From contig JAUZPB010000038.1 of assembly GCA_030706145.1 (NCBI GenBank), positions 1 to 36,571 on the forward strand: DNA of 36,571 bases, given 5' to 3'. This stretch comes from Bacteroidota bacterium. GTDB lineage: Bacteria; Bacteroidota; Ignavibacteria; Ignavibacteriales; SURF-24. The notes below the pieces were generated by a model. The model was not told where the DNA came from and did no database searches. It worked only from the letters and a program-made list of their open reading frames with translations. The first letter of the stretch is position 1, and the number at the start of each line of letters is the position of its first letter. This document shows positions 16,114-25,025 of this stretch, piece by piece. The translations under genes were made by a program, and so were the position numbers.

Positions 16114-16198
16114 TTCTATGTGTGATAATTTTTTCCTAGCTATTCAGCTTATTATACTGATATTATAAAAGTCTACAGTATACTTCTTAAAATAATAC
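16114..16198 (+). promoter_or_regulatory. Possible degenerate copy of the TCCTA-type promoter
   Basis: TTCTA at 16114 and TCCTA at 16134 are followed by AGTCTACAG around 16171-16178 and TAATA at 16193. The text CTACAG...CTTAAAATAAT resembles the TTTACAG...CTTAAAAGTAAT of the promoter near 14570. The spacings do not match exactly, so this is only a suggestion that the gene at 16209 belongs to the same regulon. Confidence 0.25.
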
Positions 16199-16208
16199 CT
16201 GATAGAAT

Positions 16209-16826
16209 ATGAATACTTCTAGAACTTCAACTCTTATTGACACCTTGATGCCTGAATATGATTTTAATGAAGTACATTCCATTGAAATTAACGCATCTGC
16301 CGAATCAGTTTTAATTGCAATAAAAGAACTTAAGGCTAATGAACTTTCCTGGATTTTCCATTTATTGATAGCCATGAGAGAACTGCCTGAAAAATTATTT
16401 GGGAATGATTTTATTAACAAATCATTTTTTGATGGCCAACAGTCAATGTTAGAAAAGATGAATGCGGGCGGATTCATAAAGCTAGGAGAAATAACAAACC
16501 GGGAAATTGTATTGGGCCTGCTTATTCCAGAGACGATCGGTAAGTTTTGGAAGCGTGCTCCTAAAGTGAACTTGGGATCTAAAAAGTATCAAGATTTTAT
16601 ATCATTTAATTCACCTGATTTTGCAAAAGTGACTCTTAATTTTCTTATTGATAGAAAAGAAAAGACTATATTAAGGACAGAGACGCGAATACTTCCTCTT
16701 AGTCCTAAAATGTATAATAGTTTTAAGATCTATTGGAGTATCATCCATATAGGAAGTGCATGGATAAGGCGGATATGGTTAAAAGCCATTAAGCGCCATG
16801 CAGAAAGAATTGAGCCTACCAGTTAG
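16209..16826 (+). CDS. SRPBCC (START-like)-fold protein of unknown function
   Basis: 205 residues, soluble. The layout is that of the SRPBCC/START-like superfamily: an early strand with HSIEINASAESVLIAIKEL, a central IVLGLLIPETIGKFW strand, and a C-terminal strand-long-helix unit (TILRTETRILPLSPKMYNSF, then KIYWSIIHIGSAWIRR). That terminal RTETR...F..YW..I..GS..IRR pattern recurs in bacterial hypothetical proteins with this fold. The fold binds hydrophobic ligands in a helix-grip pocket. The ligand is unknown. It follows the receiver gene by 138 bp on the same strand. Confidence 0.6.
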   Translation: MNTSRTSTLIDTLMPEYDFNEVHSIEINASAESVLIAIKELKANELSWIFHLLIAMRELPEKLFGNDFINKSFFDGQQSMLEKMNAGGFIKLGEITNREIVLGLLIPETIGKFWKRAPKVNLGSKKYQDFISFNSPDFAKVTLNFLIDRKEKTILRTETRILPLSPKMYNSFKIYWSIIHIGSAWIRRIWLKAIKRHAERIEPTS

Positions 16827-16962
16827 ATGAACTCTGTTTGGGGAAAAATCAATCCTTATGCCTTTTAAGTATTTCTTTTTATTATTTTTGTTCAGACAAA
16901 AACCAGATATACAATTTCACATTTTACTTACTGAAATATTTAAGCAGGCATTAGGAGGATAA

Positions 16963-19377
16963 TTGAAACACGGATACCTTATACTCACCTTTATTTTCTT
17001 TTTCGGCTTTAATCATATCAATGCTCAAACCTATACAATAAAAGGTCATGTTGCCGATTCCCTTTCCAAAGCTGCACTACCAGGCGTAACAGTCGTTGTC
17101 ATATCTAAGAGTAATAATAAAATAGTCCGTGGAACAACTTCTGATGAGAATGGAGAATTCAGTATAAAGAATATTTATCTTAGTGAGGTATCTCTCAGAT
17201 TTACAATGATAGGATACGAACTCCAGATGATAGATTCTCTTAATTCGCAAGATGTGCTAAAAACATTAAGTATAATGTTAAAACCTTCAACTGTTTTATT
17301 ATCCGGTGTTGAGATCAAAGGTCAAAGGCCAATGATTGAATTTCATGTTGACAAGCAGATCATAAATATGGATAAGATACCTGGAGCTAGCGCCAGTTCG
17401 GTATCCAACGCTTTAAGAAATACGGGCATAATCGAGGTTGACCCCTCCACAAATAAAATAAGCGTGCGCGGCAACAATTCTGTAAATATAATGATTGATG
17501 GTCATCCAATGCCTGGAGCAGAGCTTTTACTTTCACAGATGCCAGCTAGTTCTGTTGAAAAAGTTGAACTTATGACAAATCCTTCTGCCAAAGAAGAAGC
17601 CGAAGGCGAAGCAGGTATAATTAATATTATTACAAAAAAGAATAAAATTGATAATTATAATGGAATGGTTGGTCTGTTCATTTCTACTGAAGGGGTATAT
17701 ATTGGCAATGTTATGATGAATTACAAAAAGGATAGGTTCAATATTTATTCAACAATAATGGCTGGAAAAGGCCGGACGGAAAACTCAATTGAGGATCAAA
17801 AAACAAATTACAACAGTAGCTCGTTATACCAAACATACTCTAATTCAAACAACTTAATGTTAGGAAAACTAGGCCTTGTAAAATTTGGCGCTGATTATGA
17901 TCCAGATGATAACAATACTTTTTCAATTTCAGGCAATATAAGCAGAATACGGTTTGATAATGATAATCATGGAAATGCAACTAACTTTAACAACAGAGAT
18001 ATACTAATTTACAGTTACTATCAAACGACAAAAGGATATAACATTATTGACACTTATAATTATAGTGCATATCACAGAATTAAATTAAATAACAAAGGAA
18101 GTGAACTATCAACAGATGCCTACTATTTTATTCAGAATATAGATATTGAAAATAACTTATCTACTGCATATGATTATCTCCTCTTCTTTCCCAAAATGCA
18201 GGATACAAAAAACACATTGAACAATAAGACATTTATTATCAAGTCTGATTATATAAATCCCACTGAAGATCTTGGTACGTTTGAAGCCGGTTACCGCTTT
18301 ACACTTAGAGACAGGACTAATGATTATGGCAATTTAAATTTCTCCTATAATGATAAGAAGTGGATAGACAGTCTCAATCTAAGTAATATTTTCAAGTATA
18401 AAGAAAATATTTACGCTCTTTACTTAACATACACAAATAAGTTTTATGTCTTAGAATATAAAGCTGGTTTAAGGATGGAGGTTACAAATGCTGAAGGAAA
18501 ACAGCTACGAGCTAATGAAAATTTTGAGACTAATTATTCGAGCTACTTCCCCTCTTTTTCTTTATCCTACAAAATCTCTGACAGATTTCAGGCAATTCTC
18601 AATATTGCACGAAGAATAAACCGGCCAATAATGGATTATATTAATCCATTTATGAAGATCAATGGGCCAAATAATATTACGAAAGGAAATCCATATATTG
18701 AGCCTACATACATAAACTCGTATGAGTTAAAGTTAAGTCCAATTTTGAATATATTTCATACAAATGCAAAGGGGAAAGCTTCACCATTTATTACCACAAT
18801 AGATGACAGCATAACAATGAATACAATAATAAATGCAGCTTCCTCTAAAACTTATGGTGTCGAATTAACCATTCCACTATTAAATGAAGCAGGTTATCCC
18901 ATAAAACTACCAAATTGGCTTAACATGGCAAATATAATGGTAAGTTACTATAGACTTACTGAAGAAGGCGGCTATCTTGCTGATAAATATTCAATTGCAC
19001 GAAATGCCTGGAGAATTAATGGCAATGCTAATATTAATCTGGTTTATGGAATAAATTCCAACCTATATTTCAACTATTTACCGAAAACTACTGACGAAAG
19101 AGGAATAGCTTACAGTACTATGTATGCTGGAATTTCATTTAGCAGAGCAATAATGGAAAACAAGTTGCAGATATCCTTAAATATAAGTGACTTGTTTAAT
19201 TCAACCATCGGTAAAAATGAGACTTTCGCATACAACTTTCATAGTTTTAATAGGAATCAGCATATAAACTCCAGGAACATAACTCTTTCCATACAATATA
19301 ATTTTAATGATTTCAGAAGAAAGCAAGAGAGAAAGGTTGACGATGGAAGAGATAATACAGAAGGAAATAGATTATAA
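16963..19377 (+). CDS. TonB-dependent outer-membrane receptor with carboxypeptidase-regulatory domain
   Basis: 804 residues. The start is TTG at 16963, with AGGAGG (16953-16958) four bases upstream, and gives a clean signal peptide ending in NHINAQ. Residues 23-105 are a CarboxypepD_reg-like beta-sandwich (IKGHVADS...LPGVTVVV...DENGEFSIKNI). Residues 115-230 are a TonB plug with ISVRGNNSVNIMIDGHPMPG and VEKVELMTNPSAKEEAEG. The remainder is an outer-membrane barrel of the OMP_b-brl_3 type. Unlike many receptors it does not end on a terminal aromatic residue: after YNFNDF comes a charged tail of about 25 residues rich in Lys, Arg, Asp and Glu. No SusD-like partner is adjacent. The substrate is unknown. 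Confidence 0.9.
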   Translation: MKHGYLILTFIFFFGFNHINAQTYTIKGHVADSLSKAALPGVTVVVISKSNNKIVRGTTSDENGEFSIKNIYLSEVSLRFTMIGYELQMIDSLNSQDVLKTLSIMLKPSTVLLSGVEIKGQRPMIEFHVDKQIINMDKIPGASASSVSNALRNTGIIEVDPSTNKISVRGNNSVNIMIDGHPMPGAELLLSQMPASSVEKVELMTNPSAKEEAEGEAGIINIITKKNKIDNYNGMVGLFISTEGVYIGNVMMNYKKDRFNIYSTIMAGKGRTENSIEDQKTNYNSSSLYQTYSNSNNLMLGKLGLVKFGADYDPDDNNTFSISGNISRIRFDNDNHGNATNFNNRDILIYSYYQTTKGYNIIDTYNYSAYHRIKLNNKGSELSTDAYYFIQNIDIENNLSTAYDYLLFFPKMQDTKNTLNNKTFIIKSDYINPTEDLGTFEAGYRFTLRDRTNDYGNLNFSYNDKKWIDSLNLSNIFKYKENIYALYLTYTNKFYVLEYKAGLRMEVTNAEGKQLRANENFETNYSSYFPSFSLSYKISDRFQAILNIARRINRPIMDYINPFMKINGPNNITKGNPYIEPTYINSYELKLSPILNIFHTNAKGKASPFITTIDDSITMNTIINAASSKTYGVELTIPLLNEAGYPIKLPNWLNMANIMVSYYRLTEEGGYLADKYSIARNAWRINGNANINLVYGINSNLYFNYLPKTTDERGIAYSTMYAGISFSRAIMENKLQISLNISDLFNSTIGKNETFAYNFHSFNRNQHINSRNITLSIQYNFNDFRRKQERKVDDGRDNTEGNRL

Positions 19378-19397
19378 ATACTAGAAGGAAGATAAGG

Positions 19398-19439
19398 CCT
19401 TTTGACCATGATCCTTTTGAACATCATGATCCTTTTGAA
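19398..19439. repeat. Three short tandem repeats containing CCTTTTGA
   Basis: CCTTTTGA occurs at 19398, 19413 and 19431. The larger unit CATGATCCTTTTGAA is identical at 19407-19421 and 19425-19439. It lies 20-60 bp after the stop of the TonB-dependent receptor gene. Confidence 0.7.
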
Positions 19440-19544
19440 AGCTGTAAAATTTGTCAAATGGAAAATATTTTACGATTTTTATCAAGATTTATTTGAATTT
19501 TGGCTATTTTATAGTCACTTTTTGGGAAAAGAAACTGATAATGC

Positions 19545-19889
19545 ATGAGAGATAGTTTAAAAGTCATTGATGGCGATCGCCAGACCTTCTATGGTGAGTT
19601 TGTACGGTTAGGTACAAAAAGAGGATACAAAGGAACTGAGGAAACTGTTTTACTTAGATCAATTTATGACAGTTTTGGTAAATTTATTACAGATCACCTA
19701 TGGTTTAATTTTACAAAAGGGTTTGAAAAGTTAAATCTTAAAGAGGGTGATAAAGTTCAGTTTGATGCCAGAGTAAAAAGCTACACGAAGGGTTATAAAG
19801 GCAAATTCGCCAGGATATTAAATCCAGATAAAGCTGGTGAGAAAAAAGATTTCAAATTAAGCCATCCGACGAGGATAATAAGACTATAA
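19545..19889 (+). CDS. Small conserved-looking protein, possible OB-fold
   Basis: 114 residues, basic, no signal peptide or membrane segment. The text alternates predicted strands (TFYGEFVRLGTK, TVLLRSIYDS, HLWFNFTKGF) and contains LKEGDKVQFDARVKSY, the kind of line seen in small beta-barrel (OB-like) nucleic-acid-binding proteins. I do not recognise a named family. The start is the ATG at 19545; only a weak purine-rich ribosome site (GGGAAAAGAAA) precedes it. Coding is supported by the regular strand pattern and charge distribution. The neighbours, a TonB receptor and a sensor phosphatase, say little about its role. Confidence 0.55.
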   Translation: MRDSLKVIDGDRQTFYGEFVRLGTKRGYKGTEETVLLRSIYDSFGKFITDHLWFNFTKGFEKLNLKEGDKVQFDARVKSYTKGYKGKFARILNPDKAGEKKDFKLSHPTRIIRL

Positions 19890-20030
19890 AAGAATATTTA
19901 TCAGTTATATTTCTATATATATATATAGTTTAGATATTCTTTATTATGGCCAAGTATTCTTAATTATATAATTAATATTTAAGTACCACAGGCATAAAGG
20001 TTCAGAAGCGCATTATTTCGAGCTTTATCT

Positions 20031-22409
20031 ATGAACAAATATCATTACAAAATAAAACCTTGCCTATATTTGATAATTGCTTCTCTTTTCTTTTTCTCAA
20101 TAAGCTGCAATTCATCTTCTACAAAAATACATGTTAATTTTAAGATAATACTAAAAAAGCCTCTCTCCCATGAAAAAGTATATCTTACCGGCAGCAATAG
20201 CACACTTGGGAACTGGAACCCTTCTGCGGTTTTACTTGATAAACAATCGGACTCAGTTTGGACAAAAAAACTGGTATTTGAAAAAGGTGACAAGCTGGAA
20301 TTTAAGTTCACATTGGGGAGCTGGAAATCAGAAGCTGTTAATGCTGATGGCTGGATACTGGATAACTTCAGTTTGATCGCAAAAAATGACACAACATTTG
20401 TAACAAACATTTCCAATTGGAAAGATCATCAATATTCGAGAATTATAAAACCGGTATATATTTTCGGTAAAGATAATGGTATTATACTTGTGAATAACTG
20501 GAGATATCACGAAGGCGATAATCCTGAATGGGCTGGGTTAAGAGTTAATGATACCTTATGGAAGACTGTAGAATCCAACTTCACAACAGATAATTTTTAT
20601 GATCTCAAATGGCAAAACATTGGTTGGTTCAGAACTCATCTTCATATAGATCCTTCTTTATGGAATAAAACTTTGGGGTTAAAATTAACCCAATTGGGGG
20701 CTTCGGACATTTATTATAATGGCAGACTTATTTACTCTTCCGGCAAGGTTGGTAATTCTGAATTTGATTATTCCCCATCGCCAAAAAACAGCTGGAAAGA
20801 AATCACACTTGATCCAGTTCCTGATCATGTAATTGCCGTAAGATATGCCAATTATAAGTCAAAGACTGAAAGGAGCATAGGATTTGATCCAGGGTTTTCG
20901 ATACTTTTGATGGATCTAAATTCCGCATTTAATACTACAGACAATATTCGCAGTCACACAATTCATCAAATGGTTTTTACACTTATCCCACTGATTCTTT
21001 CTTTCCTTCATCTTTTTCTCTTCTTCTTTTATATAAAGCAGAGACAGAATTTATACTATGCGATATGTTTGCTTGGTTTTTCCGGGCTCACATTTTTTAA
21101 CTATGAAAGATTTCTGCTGGATAATGTTGATCTTATGATTTTCTTTCAAAGACTTAATGTTATGTCTGCAGCTACGGCCATATTTTTTGCACTACTTACT
21201 TTGTTTGAGATAAATTATCATAGCTTACCTAAAAGGTGGCGCTCATATCTAGCGCTTTATGTTATAATCTTTATGTCAGGTTTCCTCGACATCTCCCCCA
21301 GAATAACCAGCATGTTTATTTATTTTAGTTTTACAATTACCTTGGCAGAAGGAATTATTGCTGGTATTAAAACAAAAGCGGCAAGTAAAAAAGGAACATG
21401 GATAATTTTTATTGGCTTTATAGTTATGAGTATTTCTATTGTGCTACAAATTTTCGTAGACTTCGTTTTAGAGAATGGTCTATTCGGAGTCAACCAGATC
21501 TACGTTTATGGAATGATTGGGTTCATTATTTCGATGTCTCTTTACTTATCTTATAATTTCGCATATATCAATAAAGATCTGGAGTGGCAATTAGATAAGG
21601 TTAAAGTATTATCAAGGAAAACGATTGAACAAGAGCGGATTGCTGCCAGCCTTGAAATTGAAAGAAGAGTTATAGAAGCAGAAAACCTTAGAAAGACAAA
21701 AGAACTAGAATCGGCGCGGGAATTACAGTTATCCTTACTTCCAAAGGAGGTACCTCAGTTGGAAGATTTTGAAATTTCCTGTTACATGAAGACGGCTTCT
21801 GAAGTTGGGGGTGACTATTATGATTTTTATGTAACAGAGGATAATGCTTTAACTGTAATAATTGGTGATGCAACAGGGCATGGCCTAAAGGCCAGCAATA
21901 TGGTAATTTTAGCAAAAGGTCTGTTTAACACTCTTGTTCATGAATCAAATCTAATAAGCATAATGAATACATTTAACCGTTCGATCAAGCAAATGAATTT
22001 GCATATGCTCACAATGTGTATGGCACTTATAAGAGTCAGAGAAAACAGAATTGAATATAGTTCGGCAGGAATGCCCCCAATGCTAATATACAGGAACAAC
22101 ACAGGTGAAATTGAACAATTCCTATTAAAAGGAATGCCTCTAGGCGCTTTTTATGATTTTCCTTACAAAAGCCTCTCTACTGATATCAATAAAGGTGATG
22201 TAATGCTTCTGATGAGTGATGGTTTAGTTGAATTGTTTAATAAAGAAAACGATACTTATGGTTTAGAAAATGTCATTAAGTCCTTCAAAGATTCGGCAAA
22301 AAGATCAGTAGAAGAAACAATAACTCACATATGCAAAGAAAGCACCTTATGGTCCGGTGAAGCTCAGTTAAAAGATGATATTACAATTTTGGCCCTCAAA
22401 AAGAAATAG
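20031..22409 (+). CDS. Membrane sensor phosphatase: CBM20-like domain, 7-TM module, SpoIIE/RsbU PP2C domain
   Basis: 792 residues. An N-terminal signal (FFFSISC) suggests a lipoprotein-like or exported start. Residues about 33-130 look like a starch-binding CBM20 domain (HEKVYLTGSNSTLGNWNPSAVLL ends in a paired Trp pattern). Residues 170-300 form a beta-rich jelly-roll similar to sensor regions of 7TMR-DISM proteins. About seven membrane helices occupy 307-515, and a coiled coil about 515-565. The SpoIIE-type PP2C phosphatase (about 566-790) has metal-binding acids in EVGGDYYDFY (about 590), IGDATGHGLKA (about 611), LMSDGLVE and LKDDITIL. Such phosphatases act on anti-sigma-factor antagonists in partner-switching. 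No STAS or anti-sigma gene is adjacent, so its target lies elsewhere. Confidence 0.85.
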   Translation: MNKYHYKIKPCLYLIIASLFFFSISCNSSSTKIHVNFKIILKKPLSHEKVYLTGSNSTLGNWNPSAVLLDKQSDSVWTKKLVFEKGDKLEFKFTLGSWKSEAVNADGWILDNFSLIAKNDTTFVTNISNWKDHQYSRIIKPVYIFGKDNGIILVNNWRYHEGDNPEWAGLRVNDTLWKTVESNFTTDNFYDLKWQNIGWFRTHLHIDPSLWNKTLGLKLTQLGASDIYYNGRLIYSSGKVGNSEFDYSPSPKNSWKEITLDPVPDHVIAVRYANYKSKTERSIGFDPGFSILLMDLNSAFNTTDNIRSHTIHQMVFTLIPLILSFLHLFLFFFYIKQRQNLYYAICLLGFSGLTFFNYERFLLDNVDLMIFFQRLNVMSAATAIFFALLTLFEINYHSLPKRWRSYLALYVIIFMSGFLDISPRITSMFIYFSFTITLAEGIIAGIKTKAASKKGTWIIFIGFIVMSISIVLQIFVDFVLENGLFGVNQIYVYGMIGFIISMSLYLSYNFAYINKDLEWQLDKVKVLSRKTIEQERIAASLEIERRVIEAENLRKTKELESARELQLSLLPKEVPQLEDFEISCYMKTASEVGGDYYDFYVTEDNALTVIIGDATGHGLKASNMVILAKGLFNTLVHESNLISIMNTFNRSIKQMNLHMLTMCMALIRVRENRIEYSSAGMPPMLIYRNNTGEIEQFLLKGMPLGAFYDFPYKSLSTDINKGDVMLLMSDGLVELFNKENDTYGLENVIKSFKDSAKRSVEETITHICKESTLWSGEAQLKDDITILALKKK

Positions 22410-22561
22410 AGATAAAGGGCCTGCCCATATATAAAAGTAAAGCCCCCTAAAACCAAAGCTCAAAGTATCTTCGCTTCAGAAAAATCATATTTTCGGATAG
22501 AAATTTATTTTTTTGATAAAATTTGCAAAAAAAAGAGAAAAAAACTTGCATTTTTCACTTC

Positions 22562-22605
22562 TGATAATTATTTATCGATATCAAAATATCGATAAATAAT
22601 TATCA
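22562..22605. promoter_or_regulatory. 44-bp near-perfect palindrome upstream of rex
   Basis: Two 20-base arms (22562-22581 and 22586-22605) pair perfectly around the four-base centre CAAA. The arms contain nested symmetric units: TATCGATA at 22573-22580 and again at 22587-22594 (14 bp apart), and GATAATTATTTATC-type outer parts. A further TATCGA follows at 22612. The element ends 25 bp before the rex ATG, so it is best read as an operator, probably autoregulatory. It does not match the known TTGTGA-type Rex site. Confidence 0.7.
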
Positions 22606-22630
22606 ATATTATATCGAAAAAGGATAAAAA

Positions 22631-23338
22631 ATGGAAACAAATTCCTGGGCTAATAAAACATTCAATGAAACCAAAGCTTCATCAGAGAGCTTATTAAAAG
22701 AGCTACGCCTGCCCACAATAAGAAGATTTCCTAAATATTTGAGAGTACTATGGGATTTATCTTCGCTTGGACGTGATTTTGTTTCTTCTGATAAAATTGC
22801 GAATGAATTAAATATAGATCCTATAACCGTACGTAAAGATCTGGCTTTTACTGGTGTTATAGGAAAGCCCAGGATTGGTTATTCTATTCCATTATTAATA
22901 AATGGGATTGAGCAGTTAATTCAGTCAAATGGGCAAACAAACATACTCTTAATTGGAGCCGGGAATCTCGGTAGAGCCCTTCTAGGCTACGGTGGACTTG
23001 AAAAGCATGGATACAACATTGTTGCAGCATTTGATTCTGATCTTAACAAAGTAGGTACTACAATCCATAACAAACAAGTTTATAATATAGAACAGTTAAC
23101 TGAAATAACAGAAAAAGTTAATATTGAAATTGGCGTGCTTTGTATCCCTGAAGATGTTGCACAAAAAACTGCAACTTTTCTAGTAAAAGCCGGAATAAAA
23201 GCGATTTGGAATTTCACAAATACCGAATTAAAAGTACCAGAACATGTTACTGTACTCAGTGAAGATCTTGCCTCAAGCCTTGCAGTACTATCAGTAAACA
23301 TGAAAAGAAACTCAAATAAAAAAGCGAAAGAAGAATAA
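22631..23338 (+). CDS. rex: Redox-sensing transcriptional repressor Rex
   Basis: 235 residues. The N-terminal winged helix (about 22-85) has LRLPTIRRFPKYLRVL, VSSDKIANELNIDPITVRKDL and GKPRIGY. The Rossmann domain follows with the NAD(H) motif ILLIGAGNLGRALLGYGG, then IVAAFDSD and a C-terminal dimerisation helix. Rex dimers leave DNA when NADH binds, switching on fermentative and hydrogen-evolving genes. A ribosome site AAAGGA precedes the ATG by six bases. The large palindrome directly before it suggests self-control, and the next two genes are typical Rex targets. Confidence 0.93.
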   Translation: METNSWANKTFNETKASSESLLKELRLPTIRRFPKYLRVLWDLSSLGRDFVSSDKIANELNIDPITVRKDLAFTGVIGKPRIGYSIPLLINGIEQLIQSNGQTNILLIGAGNLGRALLGYGGLEKHGYNIVAAFDSDLNKVGTTIHNKQVYNIEQLTEITEKVNIEIGVLCIPEDVAQKTATFLVKAGIKAIWNFTNTELKVPEHVTVLSEDLASSLAVLSVNMKRNSNKKAKEE

Positions 23339-23477
23339 AAGAAATAATCTGAACTATGTTTAATAAATATCAAAGAGTTAAAAATAATGGAAATAGTTAA
23401 AGTTACAATTTATATGGAAATAATGTGTTTTAAGAAGAGCAATTCTGAAATAGAAGTGGTTTCTCCGGAGTTAAACT

Positions 23478-24926
23478 ATGGAGAGTAGTCTAGTAAAGAT
23501 CAGAAGAGAGATATACGTAAGGATAGCTGAAGCATTTTTTGAAAACAAGTTAAATGAGAAGATAGACAGGATCCCCCTTGAAATGCGCCCTAAGAACGGG
23601 AGTGAATTATCTCGCTGCTGCATTTATAAAGACAGAGAAATGATAAAATACAGGATAATGGCTGCATTAGGTTTAGGAGTTGAGGATGAAGAAGATGAGC
23701 TAACACCACTTTCAGAGTATGCAAAAGAAGCGTTAAACAGTCATGTAAAAGATTCCTATCTAACAATATTTTCAGATTTATGCAGTGCTTGTATAAAGAC
23801 ACATTATCACGTTACAGACGGATGCCGAGGCTGCGTAGCACGTCCATGTACAACAAGTTGTGCAAAAGAAGCAATATCGTTTATAAACGGCAAAGCAATA
23901 ATTAATTCAGATTCATGCGTAGGATGTGGCAAGTGCATGACTGTATGCCCATATAGATCAATAATCCGGGTTCCGATTCCATGTGAAGAATCCTGCCCCA
24001 CAGGAGCTATTACGAAAGATCAAAGTGGGAAGGAAGAAATAGATGATAATAAATGCATTCTATGCGGGAAATGTCTGCAGGCGTGTCCTTTTGGTGCAAT
24101 AGCTGAAAGGTCACAACTGATTAAAGTTCTGCAAGCTCTTTCAGAAGGTGAACCTGTAGTAGCACTTATTGCTCCCTCAATAGCAGGACAATTCTCCGGT
24201 TCTATGGAACAGTTGCACAGTGCGCTGATGAAATTAGGATTTTCTTCAGTCTTAGAAGTTGCCCATGGGGCAGAACAGACTGCGATAGAAGAGACAAATG
24301 AATTCCAGGAAAGGATGGTAAACGGCCAGCAATTCATGACAAGTTCATGCTGTTCGGCTTATGTATTGGCAGTAAACAAACACATTGTTAAGCTTCAGCC
24401 TTATGTTTCCAATACGCCATCACCTATGATATTTGCAGGAAGGAATGCAAGAGAAAAATATCCTACAGCAAAAACAGTTTTTATAGGACCATGTCTAGCC
24501 AAAAGAAGTGAAGCTTTCAACTCAGGATATATTGATTATACCTTGACATTTGTAGAGTTGGATTCTCTATTTATTTCAAAAGGTATAAACGTTGGTGAGT
24601 GTGAGGCAGTAGAACTGATGAAACCTGCGACAAAAGAATCATTACTGTTTGCTGTTTCAGGAGGAGTTGCAGGAGCTGTAGGTTATTGTATAAATCCAAA
24701 TATTAATTTTAGGCCTTACATAGTAAATGGTTACAACCGGCGCGAATTAAAACAGCTGCCGGGAAAACTAATAAATCAGAAACCAGGAAATTTTATTGAA
24801 GTAATGACCTGCGAAGGCGGATGCATAGCAGGGCCAGGGACAATTGTTAATTCAAATAATGCCGCGCGGAGTGTTGAACGTCTAGCAGAAAAAGCCGATT
24901 CCATTTTCAAAGCTGAAATAGGTTAA
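23478..24926 (+). CDS. Monomeric [FeFe] hydrogenase, group B (FeFe_hydrog_B1-like)
   Basis: 482 residues. The N-terminal part (RIPLEMRPKN...RCCIYKDREM) is typical of the group-B1 monomeric enzymes. Ferredoxin-like cysteine sets follow: CRGCVARPCTTSC, CVGCGKCMTVCP, and CILCGKCLQACPFGA. The H-cluster loops are L1 TSSCCSAY, L2 GPCLAKRSE and L3 MTCEGGCIAGPG; the cysteines expected for the cluster are present. L1 has Ser where Pro is usual (CCP). The enzyme would use ferredoxin electrons to make or oxidise hydrogen. The position between rex and adhE suits a route for excess reductant. No HydE/F/G maturase gene is in the window. Confidence 0.9.
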   Translation: MESSLVKIRREIYVRIAEAFFENKLNEKIDRIPLEMRPKNGSELSRCCIYKDREMIKYRIMAALGLGVEDEEDELTPLSEYAKEALNSHVKDSYLTIFSDLCSACIKTHYHVTDGCRGCVARPCTTSCAKEAISFINGKAIINSDSCVGCGKCMTVCPYRSIIRVPIPCEESCPTGAITKDQSGKEEIDDNKCILCGKCLQACPFGAIAERSQLIKVLQALSEGEPVVALIAPSIAGQFSGSMEQLHSALMKLGFSSVLEVAHGAEQTAIEETNEFQERMVNGQQFMTSSCCSAYVLAVNKHIVKLQPYVSNTPSPMIFAGRNAREKYPTAKTVFIGPCLAKRSEAFNSGYIDYTLTFVELDSLFISKGINVGECEAVELMKPATKESLLFAVSGGVAGAVGYCINPNINFRPYIVNGYNRRELKQLPGKLINQKPGNFIEVMTCEGGCIAGPGTIVNSNNAARSVERLAEKADSIFKAEIG

Positions 24927-24995
24927 GCATAAGCTAAGAAAAAACACCTCGATTTCTTAATTCAAACAACAACAATTAAGACTAAAAATCTATAT

Positions 24996-25011
24996 GGCAT
25001 AATTTTATGCC
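24996..25011. promoter_or_regulatory. 16-bp palindrome just before adhE
   Basis: GGCATAATTTTATGCC has two perfect seven-base arms around TT and ends 14 bp before the adhE ATG, touching the ribosome site (GGAAAGG). It could be an operator or a small RNA hairpin that limits ribosome access. Confidence 0.5.
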
Positions 25012-25025
25012 GGAAAGGAAATAAA

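Noticed and set aside
19570-19581. GGCGATCGCC, resembling the cyanobacterial HIP1 octamer.
   Set aside because: Only one copy was noticed and it lies inside a coding frame; other content does not suggest cyanobacteria.
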